64,000 nucleotides of DNA from Sulfurospirillum oryzae (GCF_025770725.1 NZ_JANZKZ010000003.1:186001-250000); one strand, 5' to 3'; counted from the first letter of the stretch, positions 34,127 through 42,188 are shown. The notes: generated by a model not told the origin, from the sequence alone. Translations and numbers: made by a program.

Positions 34127-34803
34127 GCTTGAAGCCTATAACCGATGCCGCGTACGGAATGGATGAGTTTGGGCTCTTTAGAACTCTCACCCAGTTTGGT
34201 TCTGATACGACTAATAAGAACATCTAAACTTCTGCTTTCATTGTCTTCATTAAGACTTAGCGTGCTACTGAGCAGTTCCGTTCTTGAGACAACGCAGTTG
34301 TTCTTTTTGATGAGGTGTGCAAGGACGTCGTATTCGGCAGGGGTAAGTGTCAAAGGTGTATGGTTGAAAAAAATGGTATGGCTCTCTTCTTTGAGTATGA
34401 GGGCTGAAATTGACGCTTCGTCATGAGGTGAATTGCTTTTTTTATAGCGTCTTAGCACACTCATAATGCGTGCATAAAGCTCTTTAGGTTCATAAGGTTT
34501 TGGCAAGTAGTCGTCAGCGCCCAGCTCTAAACCTACGATCTTATCTTCCAGATCACTGCGCGCAGAGGAGATAATAATAGGGATGTCGCTTTTAGCGCGT
34601 ACTTCTTTGCAAATCTCAAGCCCATCCATACCTGGAAGCGAGAGGTCTAAAATCAGCAGGTCATACTTTTTGAGGCTCAGTGCGCTGATACCAAGGTAGG
34701 GGTCATCATAGTTGGTCACGATGATGTTATAGCGTTTTAAAAAATTGCATAAAATTTCGGCGAGTTCGACATCATCTTCAATCATCAAAAGGTTAGGTTG
34801 CAT
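34123..34803 (-). CDS. ArsR-like (OmpR-family) response regulator
   Basis: 226 residues from ATG 34803, which has AAGGA eight bases upstream; an in-frame ATG nine codons earlier lacks this spacing. Receiver domain with Asp53 as phosphoacceptor (ILDLSLPGMDG) and Lys in LPKPYEPKEL, then a winged-helix domain ending SVRGIGYRL. Strongly similar to the regulator at 7809-8480. Partner of the adjacent kinase. Confidence 0.9.
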   Translation of the reverse strand: MQPNLLMIEDDVELAEILCNFLKRYNIIVTNYDDPYLGISALSLKKYDLLILDLSLPGMDGLEICKEVRAKSDIPIIISSARSDLEDKIVGLELGADDYLPKPYEPKELYARIMSVLRRYKKSNSPHDEASISALILKEESHTIFFNHTPLTLTPAEYDVLAHLIKKNNCVVSRTELLSSTLSLNEDNESRSLDVLISRIRTKLGESSKEPKLIHSVRGIGYRLQA

Positions 34804-34841
34804 AGGCGTATCCTTAGAATTTGCTTGCAATAATGATACAT

Positions 34842-35978
34842 CTACTCTTTGAATGGTTTGTTAATGCTAAAGCCACAAAGAAGCTTTTCGTTTTCCTCGT
34901 CAATGATAAATTCGTATAGATGGAAGTGGCTTTGTAACCCTTCTAAAGTAGGCAGTGCAATTTCATGTTCAACAACACCTTCATAAAGCGCAAGGCGGTC
35001 TGTTTCTGCTATGTTTTGGGCAGTTTGAGCATCAAAAAGATCAAAGGCGTTTCTGTTTTTCCATGTTTTAAAACCGATGAACTTTTGGTAAGATTGGTTC
35101 ATATACAGATAGTTTCCCTGCGTGTTTTTGATAAAGGCAAGAGCGGGAATATTTTCTACAAAAGCGATGAATCGCTCTTGTTCTAAATGCTCTTTAACCT
35201 CTTCTTCTTTGCGTTCTGATATGTCACGAATCGTACCAACCATGCGAATGTTTTGGTCGTTTTTACCCCGAATGACACGACCTCGAACATTAATCCAACG
35301 CAGAGGTTCACTCTGGCGAATACGATGATCGACGACAAAAAATTCGGTGTTACCATCAAGATGCGCTTTAAGACGTTCATTGACCAGTGCCATATCTTTG
35401 GTGTGGACAAGGTTAAGCCATGAAGAGAGTGTTGAAGGATTTTCTTTTGGTTCATACCCCATAAGTTGTTTCCATTTTTGGGAGTAAAAGACAACATCGC
35501 TTTTCATATCCCAATCCCAGATCGCCTCATTGCTTCCCTCAAGCGCTAGCTCCAAACGCTCTTTTTGTTGTAAAAGAAGCGATTTGCTTTTATGCAGATG
35601 TGCGATGTCTACGATGATGGCAACAAAATCGTTCGAAGAGCCTAAAAGAGGGGCTGTATAGATCATAGCTTGTTTGGTAATGTCATTATCAAACACCAAT
35701 TCGTGCATGTGCTCGCCACTTTTTGGAAGGGTGTTTAGAAGTTCGGCTGTCTCTTTGCTCATAGCACCAAATGCGCGGCTAAAGGCTTTGTTGGTGTACC
35801 ACTTAGCATTTTTTTTGTAAAGAGTGGGGAGTGGCAATATTTGAAAAACTTCTTCTTCTTGCAATGCGGCATGTTTAGAGCTGGTAGGTTCGTTTTGAAG
35901 TTTTCGAAGACGAAAATAGAGTGTCAATGATAGTGAAAGTAGAAAAACAATAATGGCAAAAAGGACGATTTGAGACAT
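34842..35978 (-). CDS. Membrane-anchored PAS-domain protein without output domain
   Basis: 378 residues. An N-terminal helix (about 5-22) is followed by three PAS-like regions: a degenerate one (about 50-130), a clear PAS/PAC (WDWDMKSDVVFYSQKWKQLMGY ... GTIRDISERKEEE, about 155-270), and a third (FVENIPALAFIKNTQGNYLYMNQSYQKFIGF, about 275-365). No kinase, GGDEF or methyl-accepting domain follows. It lies just upstream of the ArsRS-like genes in the same direction and could feed a signal to them. Confidence 0.78.
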   Translation of the reverse strand: MSQIVLFAIIVFLLSLSLTLYFRLRKLQNEPTSSKHAALQEEEVFQILPLPTLYKKNAKWYTNKAFSRAFGAMSKETAELLNTLPKSGEHMHELVFDNDITKQAMIYTAPLLGSSNDFVAIIVDIAHLHKSKSLLLQQKERLELALEGSNEAIWDWDMKSDVVFYSQKWKQLMGYEPKENPSTLSSWLNLVHTKDMALVNERLKAHLDGNTEFFVVDHRIRQSEPLRWINVRGRVIRGKNDQNIRMVGTIRDISERKEEEVKEHLEQERFIAFVENIPALAFIKNTQGNYLYMNQSYQKFIGFKTWKNRNAFDLFDAQTAQNIAETDRLALYEGVVEHEIALPTLEGLQSHFHLYEFIIDEENEKLLCGFSINKPFKE

Positions 35979-36037
35979 ACAACCTCTTTGTATTGGGGTA
36001 TCCCGCTTTTATGTTCAGCGGGATAAAAAAGCAAAAA

Positions 36038-36757
36038 CTATTTCAAAAGCTCTTTCTCTTTCACAATAAATGGAACGCCTTTGATGCCAGCACCAAAGTA
36101 TTTGTTTTTGAGTTCATCAATGCGAGCAACGTCTGCATCACTGATTTTTTGCTCATATTTAACATTTTCATCGTAATATTTTTTCAAGATTTTGATTTTC
36201 TCAGCGTCTGTTTTCGCTTTGGCTGTCTCGTTGTAGATAATGACTGATTTTTCAAGAGAACTGCGCTCATGAACAGGGGTAAAAATAAGTTTGAGATTGT
36301 TGGTGGTGAGTCTTTGCTCGATTTGAGCAAGCTCTTGCCTACAGTAAGGACACTCAGGATCGGTGAAGACGACTAATGTATCTTTTTTAGGGTCATTGCC
36401 TAAAGAGATTACATTTTTTTTCTCCTCTTTTTTGTAGATTGCTGAAAGCTTTTTCTGAAGCTCTGCCATCTCCATCATCTCTTTAATGCTTCCACCTTGT
36501 TTGATGCTGATAACATCAGGGAAGATCAAATCATCTTTTGTGAAGATGCTGAGTTTTTGTGAACGTGAACCATCGCTAAGATTTAAAGTCACGAAATCCA
36601 TGCCATCAATGCCTTCAACGCCTTTGCGAGAAACGACTTCAATGGTAATATTGGGTACTTGAATCGTTGATTTAAAGTGTTCAACAATCTGTGCATCGGT
36701 TGCTGCAAAAAGTGTGCTAGAAAGAAGCGCAACCAACCATAAAATGTGTTTTTTCAT
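36038..36757 (-). CDS. DsbC/DsbG-like periplasmic thiol-disulfide protein
   Basis: 239 residues with signal peptide (MKKHILWLVALLSSTLFA). A dimerisation-like N-terminal part is followed by a thioredoxin fold with active site CPYC at 136-139 (FTDPECPYCRQ) and cis-Pro in KGVPFIV. This layout fits disulfide isomerases of the DsbC/DsbG type. An AAGGA ribosome binding site precedes the ATG. It is probably monocistronic. Confidence 0.87.
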   Translation of the reverse strand: MKKHILWLVALLSSTLFAATDAQIVEHFKSTIQVPNITIEVVSRKGVEGIDGMDFVTLNLSDGSRSQKLSIFTKDDLIFPDVISIKQGGSIKEMMEMAELQKKLSAIYKKEEKKNVISLGNDPKKDTLVVFTDPECPYCRQELAQIEQRLTTNNLKLIFTPVHERSSLEKSVIIYNETAKAKTDAEKIKILKKYYDENVKYEQKISDADVARIDELKNKYFGAGIKGVPFIVKEKELLK

Positions 36758-36851
36758 TCATTTTCCTTGTAAGTTACAGAAACTAATCTGCATGAAATGT
36801 AAGGTATTATACAATAAAAAGAGTCACAGTTTGGTAATGAAAGGTAAATGA

Positions 36852-37058
36852 ATGCGTGATAATGCCGATAAAATGGCACTTATAGAAGAGATTGAAAAAC
36901 TGATAGAATCCGATCCCAATGCCCCAATCTCTTCATTTTCGATGTTAGAGTTCTTAGAATTGGAAGATTTGGTCTCGGTTCGCGAGACGCTTTTGCGCTC
37001 TAAAAAGAACCGTTCGCAGGAAAATGAAGTCTGGTTCGATGAACTTTGTAAAAAATAG
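36852..37058 (+). CDS. Small conserved-looking cytoplasmic protein, function unknown
   Basis: 68 residues, acidic and helical (MALIEEIEKLIESDPNAP..., LEFLELEDLVSVRETLL). AAAGG lies seven bases before the ATG. It is followed after 28 bases, which hold a TTTACATGTAAA palindrome, by the HD-domain gene. I do not recognise a family. The good ribosome binding site and coding-like composition support a real gene. Confidence 0.6.
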   Translation: MRDNADKMALIEEIEKLIESDPNAPISSFSMLEFLELEDLVSVRETLLRSKKNRSQENEVWFDELCKK

Positions 37059-37086
37059 TTAAAATCTTTACATGTAAAGGTAAATT

Positions 37087-38061
37087 ATGGATAAAAAATG
37101 GGCGTACTTAAATGACATTGAAGGGTGTGACGTCGTTGCACTTTACACGCTTCATAATCTTGTTGAAATCGTCTATCTTAAAGAGGGAAAACCAAAAAGT
37201 CTGAGCATTAATTTTCATGTTGCGGGTGGCTCTATGGGTTATTTTGAATTTTTTAAGTTCGATAACATTCCTCTTCCGCCTGCAAAAACAAAACATTCTT
37301 TAAGTGAAACGCTTCAAAAGATTTTATATGTAAACCTTTACGCCAATGTTGGAGAGCATGAGCGTTTTGAAGAGTTGGAGCTTGTCTGTGAAGGTGGCAG
37401 TTATCTGTTTTTCTTTAGTGAGGATGAAGAAGAAGCTCCATACGCCAAAATCGAAAAAGAGAAAAAGCCCTCTTTGCCATGCGTAAAACGTGTTGAGCAG
37501 AGCTTACCCAAAGAGCTTTTCAGTGTCGAATTTTTCAAAGAAAATCTCGCTTTTGCGCTTGTCGCACACGGTGAGCAAAAGACACCGCATGGGCTTCCTT
37601 ACTCGATGCACCTTCTAAGTGTTGCGAGTGAAGTCATCAACGCTCTTTGTATGGAGCCGCTTAGTTTTGATGAAAACAATGTCGCCATCGCTTGTGCGCT
37701 TTTACACGATGTCAACGAGGATACACCCATAAAAATTACCAAAGAGAGCTCTTTGGCAGGCAATGCCGAAGTCATAGCCAAAGGTGTGCAAGCTCTGACC
37801 AAAGATAAAAGCCTACCTACTAAAGAGCTTCAGATGAGAGATAGTTTGGAACGCCTTAAAAAGCGTCAAAACTGTGTCGCGCTTGTCAAACTTGCCGATC
37901 GCATTACCAATTTGGGTGTGCCACCCAAACATTGGGATGAAGCGAAAAAACGAAAGTACCTTGAAGAAGCAAAGATGATTTTGAGGGAGCTTGGTTATGC
38001 CCATAGCTATTTAGCCAATAAACTTCAAACGAAAATTGAGGCGTACGAGCTTTACATGTAA
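37087..38061 (+). CDS. RelA/SpoT-like HD hydrolase with unusual N-terminal domain
   Basis: 324 residues. The C-terminal half (about 150-320) resembles the (p)ppGpp hydrolase domain of SpoT and of small alarmone hydrolases (MESH1): AHGEQKTPHGLPYSMH (metal His175), HDVNEDT (His207-Asp208) and VKLADRITNL. There is no synthetase, TGS or ACT domain. The N-terminal roughly 145 residues are beta-rich and Glu-rich and not recognised. It may hydrolyse (p)ppGpp or another 3'-phosphorylated nucleotide. AAAGG precedes the ATG. Confidence 0.75.
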   Translation: MDKKWAYLNDIEGCDVVALYTLHNLVEIVYLKEGKPKSLSINFHVAGGSMGYFEFFKFDNIPLPPAKTKHSLSETLQKILYVNLYANVGEHERFEELELVCEGGSYLFFFSEDEEEAPYAKIEKEKKPSLPCVKRVEQSLPKELFSVEFFKENLAFALVAHGEQKTPHGLPYSMHLLSVASEVINALCMEPLSFDENNVAIACALLHDVNEDTPIKITKESSLAGNAEVIAKGVQALTKDKSLPTKELQMRDSLERLKKRQNCVALVKLADRITNLGVPPKHWDEAKKRKYLEEAKMILRELGYAHSYLANKLQTKIEAYELYM

Positions 38062-38113
38062 AGCGTTGGAACGAAGAATGCTTAGGTGCGATACAACAAC
38101 AAAAGGATGAGTC

Positions 38114-38194
38114 ATGCGTGTATGGGTAGCTTACTTCAAATACACCCCTGAGATCATCGCCTTTGTCGCAACCTGTGTTGTTCTAGCGCGATGA
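38114..38194 (+). CDS. Possible 26-residue membrane micro-protein
   Basis: A short ORF with AAAAGGATG upstream of its ATG encodes MRVWVAYFKYTPEI followed by a hydrophobic helix IIAFVATCVVLAR. One predicted membrane span. A strong 12-bp terminator hairpin follows 20 bases after its stop, which argues for a transcribed gene. It was too short to be listed by length-based ORF finding. Confidence 0.5.
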   Translation: MRVWVAYFKYTPEIIAFVATCVVLAR

Positions 38195-38213
38195 TTTATG
38201 TGGGATAAAATGT

Positions 38214-38243
38214 ATCAAAGAGGGAGTTCATTCCCTCTTTGAT
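38214..38243. terminator. Bidirectional terminator
   Basis: Perfect 12-bp stem ATCAAAGAGGGA (38214-38225) with TCCCTCTTTGAT (38232-38243) and a 6-nt loop, between the micro-protein ORF and the convergent DUF234 gene. Confidence 0.85.
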
Positions 38244-38250
38244 GCTCCTT

Positions 38251-39165
38251 CTAGTACTTCTTTCCCTCACATGCAATGAGCTCTTTTTCTTTGATCTCTT
38301 CAATAAGTGGCTTCATACTTTTTAGTGTAAACAGTTTTAGATCATCGCCTTTAAGAGCTTTAAGTTCCGAGCTAAAACCGCTTTTGCTAAAAATCACATA
38401 GATGTCAGCCTCAAGTTCCGCTTTTGCACATTGTTCTTTGAGTTTAGAAAGCTCTGTTTTTTTCACTTTAGCATTCGTGTATTTACAGCTTCCAGCGATA
38501 AGTTTGCCAGATTTCGTCTTCGCTAAAATATCAATTTCAGCGTTTTTATCCCAATAACTTCCTATCTCGACGATAGGGTCTTCCGTAAAACTTTTTTTCA
38601 AAAATGCTTGTGCGAGTTTTTCAAAAATAAGATCACTAAAGCCTTGTTCGCGGTTGGTAAACGCTTTTTCGACTTCGCTAAAATCATTCTCTTTGATGGT
38701 TTTGTAGTACGGTGAAACAAAAGCAAACCAAAAACGCATAAAAGGGGAGATGAAATTCAGTTTATCGGAGTTGTCATCTTCTTCTCTTACGGGGCGCTCT
38801 AGCGAATACTCAAGCTCGATGAGTTCACTGCGCAAAAGTGCATGCAATGCTTCATTGCCTTCTTCTCGGCTCAAACGTGCTTTTTTATACGAGGAAAAAA
38901 CGCGACGATCGCCCGTTGCACACGCGGTGAGGAGTGCGTGGCTTAGTTTGTTGCTGTAAGTGAGTTTGGTAATGTCGGCATGAATGTAGGTGTAGTTTTT
39001 TAAAATTTTCGCCGCGATGAGTTCAAAAAGAGGTTTAGTGGTATCGACATTCCAACTTGTCCCTCCAAAAACGCTGAAGTATTCGATGGCGACTTCAAGA
39101 TCGTTAAGCCTATTTTGAAGATAAAAAGAACGGAATTGCGCTAAAAGAGTAGGGTGGTGTGACAT
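38251..39165 (-). CDS. DUF234-domain protein without the usual ATPase half
   Basis: 304 residues. The C-terminal part has a PD-(D/E)xK nuclease-like pattern (NAEIDILAKTKSGKLIAGSCKY) like the DUF234 domain that normally follows an AAA-type ATPase in about 450-residue proteins. Here no Walker motifs are present and the N-terminus begins in the winged-helix linker region. It is either a stand-alone variant or the remains of a longer gene; no ATPase coding is visible upstream. Confidence 0.65.
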   Translation of the reverse strand: MSHHPTLLAQFRSFYLQNRLNDLEVAIEYFSVFGGTSWNVDTTKPLFELIAAKILKNYTYIHADITKLTYSNKLSHALLTACATGDRRVFSSYKKARLSREEGNEALHALLRSELIELEYSLERPVREEDDNSDKLNFISPFMRFWFAFVSPYYKTIKENDFSEVEKAFTNREQGFSDLIFEKLAQAFLKKSFTEDPIVEIGSYWDKNAEIDILAKTKSGKLIAGSCKYTNAKVKKTELSKLKEQCAKAELEADIYVIFSKSGFSSELKALKGDDLKLFTLKSMKPLIEEIKEKELIACEGKKY

Positions 39166-39248
39166 AGAAAAAGAGCCTTTGATTGTTTTTCGTCATTATA
39201 CACGAAAAAGAGGAGTGAAAGCGTTTTCACTCCTCTAAAGGCATTTAG

Positions 39249-39461
39249 TTATTTAGCGTGACTTCCATCACAAAATGGAGCATTGGCGCTTTTTTTACAG
39301 GCGCACAGATAGTACTCTTTGCTTTCGGTAACCGTAAACGCTTTAGGCGTAAAACTTGTGCCTTTATGGCTACCATCACACAAAACGGTGTCAGCACTTT
39401 TCCCACAGGTGCAGAAGTGGTACTCTTTGTTGGCTTCGAGCGACATTTTGACAGGTGACAT
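39249..39461 (-). CDS. CDGSH iron-sulfur domain protein (two motifs)
   Basis: 70 residues with two CDGSH-type [2Fe-2S] motifs: CTCGKSADTVLCDGSH (first) and CACKKSANAPFCDGSH (second). Each gives the three-Cys, one-His ligand set. The first lacks the usual Pro before the CDGSH. Such proteins are small redox carriers or cluster donors. The start is 19 bases before the pirin gene's end, in the same orientation, so the two are probably one unit. Confidence 0.88.
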   Translation of the reverse strand: MSPVKMSLEANKEYHFCTCGKSADTVLCDGSHKGTSFTPKAFTVTESKEYYLCACKKSANAPFCDGSHAK

Positions 39462-39480
39462 AGTTTATCCTTTATACTTT

Positions 39481-40188
39481 TTAGTGCATTGGCACATCAA
39501 AGACTAAAACCCAAGAGGGCTTCAACGCTTTTAACTCATAGGTTTTATTTTCGGTAATCTGTACTTCATCTCTTGACTCAAGTGCCACACCATCGATTTC
39601 AATTTCACCTTCGACAACGAATACGAGTTTACCACGATTTGAAGAAGAAGGAGCTAGAAAAATCGTTTTACCCTCATCCAGCTCGGTTGTAGCGATGAAT
39701 GCGTCTTGTTTAATGGCGATGGAGTGGTCTCTGCCATCAGGCGAAACGAGCGTTACCCATTGATTGTTTTTGGTGACATCTCTAAAATCGCGTTGATTGT
39801 AAAGGGGCTCACCACCTTTTTGGTTTGGGTGTATCCAGATTTGAAACAGTGCCGCCGTTCCCTCTTTGGATGCAAACTCAGAGTGATAAACACCACTTCC
39901 CGCACTCATGTACTGAATCTCTCCTGCATGGATTTCGCCATGATTGCCAAAAGAATCCTTGTGGACAAGCACCCCTTTGGTGACAATAGAGACGATCTCC
40001 ATGTCGCGGTGAGGGTGCATACCAAACCCCTCTCCCGCTTCGATGATGTCATCATTGATAACACGAAGTGCGCCAAAACCCATTCGAGCTTGATTGTAAT
40101 ACTCCGCAAAGGAGAAGCTAAAATGGCTATGAAGCCAACCATGTTCCGCAACACCTCTTTGGTTTGCTTTATGAATGATAAATGCCAT
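39481..40188 (-). CDS. Pirin-like bicupin protein
   Basis: 235 residues. The N-terminal cupin metal site is HPHRDMEIVSIV with a following H-x-D (GVLVHKDSFG) and AGSGVYHSE, the pirin signature. The C-terminal cupin is degenerate. Pirins include quercetin dioxygenases and redox-related regulators; the exact activity is uncertain. The 60-bp gap to the yceI gene holds a TTTACATGTAAA palindrome, close to its ribosome binding site. Confidence 0.88.
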   Translation of the reverse strand: MAFIIHKANQRGVAEHGWLHSHFSFSFAEYYNQARMGFGALRVINDDIIEAGEGFGMHPHRDMEIVSIVTKGVLVHKDSFGNHGEIHAGEIQYMSAGSGVYHSEFASKEGTAALFQIWIHPNQKGGEPLYNQRDFRDVTKNNQWVTLVSPDGRDHSIAIKQDAFIATTELDEGKTIFLAPSSSNRGKLVFVVEGEIEIDGVALESRDEVQITENKTYELKALKPSWVLVFDVPMH

Positions 40189-40248
40189 TGCTTTCTCCTT
40201 TACATGTAAAGCATGAGACTTCTTTCACAACCCATTGAAAAAAGTCTA

Positions 40249-40815
40249 TTATTTTTGCAAAATGCCCTCAAGCGCTACGTCGATTTTAACCTCTTCGCCT
40301 ACGATAACACCGCCAGTTTCAAGGGTTTTATTCCATGAGATACCAAAATCTGTTCGATTGATTTTTCCCGTTAAACCAAGTCCTACACGTTTGTTGCCAT
40401 AAAGATCAGTCGCTGTGCCACCATTCTCGTAAGCCAAAACAACAGGCTTAGTCACGCCTTTCATAGTGAGTTTTCCATACGCTTTGTCCCCTTTAATTTC
40501 ATCGAGTACAAATGTGATGGTTGGGTACTTTGCAACATCAAAAAGGTCGGCGGAACGTAAGTGTTCGTCTCTGTCTTTAATGCCTGTATCGATGGAAGTT
40601 GCTTGAATGGTTCCATTGAGAGATTTAAGCGTTTTAGTTGCTTCATCGTATACAAAACTTCCGTTAAATGTTGAAAAATTCCCTTTTACGGTTGAAATCA
40701 TGGCGTGTTTGACACTAAAATCCGCACTTGAGTGCATAGGATCGACGTTGTAATTGCCAGCGAATAGGGCAGTTCCTGCCAACAGGGATGATGCGAGTAA
40801 TGTTTTTATTTTCAT
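40249..40815 (-). CDS. YceI-family periplasmic lipid-binding protein
   Basis: 188 residues with signal peptide (MKIKTLLASSLLAGTALFA) and the YceI lipocalin-like pattern (NYNVDPMHSSADFSVKHAM, KITFVLDEIKG-like strands, GLTGKINRTDFGISW). Members bind isoprenoids or fatty acids in the periplasm. A MarR operator lies immediately upstream of its ribosome binding site, so it is very likely a target of the neighbouring repressor. Confidence 0.92.
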   Translation of the reverse strand: MKIKTLLASSLLAGTALFAGNYNVDPMHSSADFSVKHAMISTVKGNFSTFNGSFVYDEATKTLKSLNGTIQATSIDTGIKDRDEHLRSADLFDVAKYPTITFVLDEIKGDKAYGKLTMKGVTKPVVLAYENGGTATDLYGNKRVGLGLTGKINRTDFGISWNKTLETGGVIVGEEVKIDVALEGILQK

Positions 40816-40829
40816 AACGGTTCCTTTTT

Positions 40830-40841
40830 TACTAATTAGTA
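40830..40841. promoter_or_regulatory. MarR operator upstream of yceI
   Basis: Perfect palindrome TACTAATTAGTA, 15 bases before the yceI start. The same 12 bases occur in the marR promoter at 41361-41372. Confidence 0.75.
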
Positions 40842-40877
40842 ATATTTGAGCAAAAAAATAGCAGACTTACACGAAGT

Positions 40878-41333
40878 CTATTGCGCTTTTTGCAGTTTGC
40901 GTAACAGGTCATACAACGTGACCAACTCTTCATCGCTTAAAATGTCAAAATAGCTCTTGAGATTCGCGGCATGTTGTGTAAACATACCACCGATAAGGGC
41001 ACATCCGCTTTCAGTGATGCTTACAATGCGTACACGACTATCTTCCAAAGAGGGCAGCGTTTGCACTAAGCCATCTCGAGTGAGATTTTTGACAACCACA
41101 GTGACATTGCCAGGTGTGCTCGCGATCAATTTTGTAATCGCTCCTACTTGCAAATCGCCACGATGGTAAAGGACTTCTAAGACTTCAAACTGATTCATGC
41201 TAAGGTTAGATGCGTTGATATATTTCAACTCTTTAGCACGGATTTTTTGAAATGCACGCAGGATCTGAATCCATGTTTGCATACTCTTGTCTGTGCGTTC
41301 ACCATAACTTTTAACGTTTGATCTCAGTTTCAT
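40878..41333 (-). CDS. MarR-family transcriptional regulator
   Basis: 151 residues with the winged-helix core: LSMNQFEVLEVLYHRGDLQVGAITKLI, recognition helix region STPGNVTVVVKNLTRDGLV and wing PSLEDSRVRIVSIT. MarR proteins are dimers released from DNA by small aromatic ligands or thiol oxidation; this one has no Cys in the recognition helix. It probably represses itself and yceI through the shared TACTAATTAGTA operator. Gene order suggests read-through into yceI may also occur. Confidence 0.92.
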   Translation of the reverse strand: MKLRSNVKSYGERTDKSMQTWIQILRAFQKIRAKELKYINASNLSMNQFEVLEVLYHRGDLQVGAITKLIASTPGNVTVVVKNLTRDGLVQTLPSLEDSRVRIVSITESGCALIGGMFTQHAANLKSYFDILSDEELVTLYDLLRKLQKAQ

Positions 41334-41353
41334 CTTTTCCTTCCTTTGCCAGA

Positions 41354-41382
41354 ATTATATTACTAATTAGTATTAATGTCAA
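41354..41382 (-). promoter_or_regulatory. Consensus promoter of marR with operator in the spacer
   Basis: On the minus strand, TTGACA (41382-41377) is followed by a 17-bp spacer and TATAAT (41359-41354): both hexamers are perfect. The spacer contains the palindrome TACTAATTAGTA (41361-41372), so bound repressor would block RNA polymerase directly. Confidence 0.88.
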
Positions 41383-41414
41383 GAGTCGTTCATATTTTTG
41401 TTATGAAGCAGAAA

Positions 41415-41657
41415 TTAGGGTTTGAAAAACTCACATATATCAACATCGAGTGCCAACGCAATTTTATAGAGATGTTCGATGTTGAAATGTTTTTTATTGT
41501 GATAGAGTTCAGCTACTGAGATAAGACCTACCGATTTTAAGCCAATCGCTAATGCCAAATCAAGTTGGGTAATTTTTTTTTCTTTGCGTATTTTGGCAAC
41601 ATTTTGACCAATTTGCTTGTGTAATGTGTCAATATTACTAAAAGTTAATTCTTTCAT
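41415..41657 (-). CDS. Small XRE-family HTH regulator
   Basis: 80 residues with a helix-turn-helix of the Cro/C1 type (IGQNVAKIRKEKKITQLDLALAIGLKSVGLISVAEL). It has no other domain and is the size of restriction-controller or toxin-antitoxin regulators, but the divergent neighbour is not a recognisable toxin. A 16-bp perfect palindrome lies in the shared promoter region and is the likely binding site. Confidence 0.82.
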   Translation of the reverse strand: MKELTFSNIDTLHKQIGQNVAKIRKEKKITQLDLALAIGLKSVGLISVAELYHNKKHFNIEHLYKIALALDVDICEFFKP

Positions 41658-41715
41658 AAAAAACTACCTATAGTTAAAGTTCTTGTAAGTATATGCGTAT
41701 TAATATTTTGTAACA

Positions 41716-41731
41716 ACTAACCATGGTTAGT
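41716..41731. promoter_or_regulatory. Palindromic operator between the XRE regulator and its divergent neighbour
   Basis: Perfect 16-bp palindrome ACTAACCATGGTTAGT, 16 bases before the start of the plus-strand gene at 41747 and 59 before the XRE start. Probable XRE binding site. Confidence 0.6.
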
Positions 41732-41746
41732 AAAATATGAGGCGTA

Positions 41747-42184
41747 ATGAAGAAGATATTAAATCCATTTGTGTGGTTTCGTTCTATCATGAAGATATTT
41801 GGATACAGTCGTTGTATTTTAGCTGTGAAAAATAGTACATTAGAGTTTGATCGATCACGTACGATTGGAAAAGTATTTAATACCTATATCTATTTTGAAA
41901 AGATTCTCTGGAAAGAACGTGTAACACATGCGGGTCAAAAAATTGTTCAAGTAGATGGCTTTATAGATATTGACTTTTTATCATTTGATGAAGTGTATAA
42001 AAAAATTTTAAAATCAATCAAAATCATTGCACATTTTAACGTAAGTGCAGATAGGACGGTTAAATTAAATTATATGGGTATTGAAACAACAAATATAAAC
42101 GGCGAAACCATAAAATATGATATTCATGAGCATGAAATGATGCTCTGCATGCAAGATATTTATGATAATAAACCGATCAGATAG
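41747..42184 (+). CDS. Hypothetical protein divergent from the XRE regulator
   Basis: 145 residues. The N-terminus has a short amphipathic/hydrophobic region (MKKILNPFVWFRSIMKIFGY); the remainder mixes strands and helices with no motif I recognise. No good Shine-Dalgarno is seen (GAGGCG is 6 bases upstream). It converges with selB with a four-base gap. The A/T-rich codon use and isolated XRE pair suggest an acquired two-gene unit. Confidence 0.5.
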   Translation: MKKILNPFVWFRSIMKIFGYSRCILAVKNSTLEFDRSRTIGKVFNTYIYFEKILWKERVTHAGQKIVQVDGFIDIDFLSFDEVYKKILKSIKIIAHFNVSADRTVKLNYMGIETTNINGETIKYDIHEHEMMLCMQDIYDNKPIR

Positions 42185-42188
42185 AATT

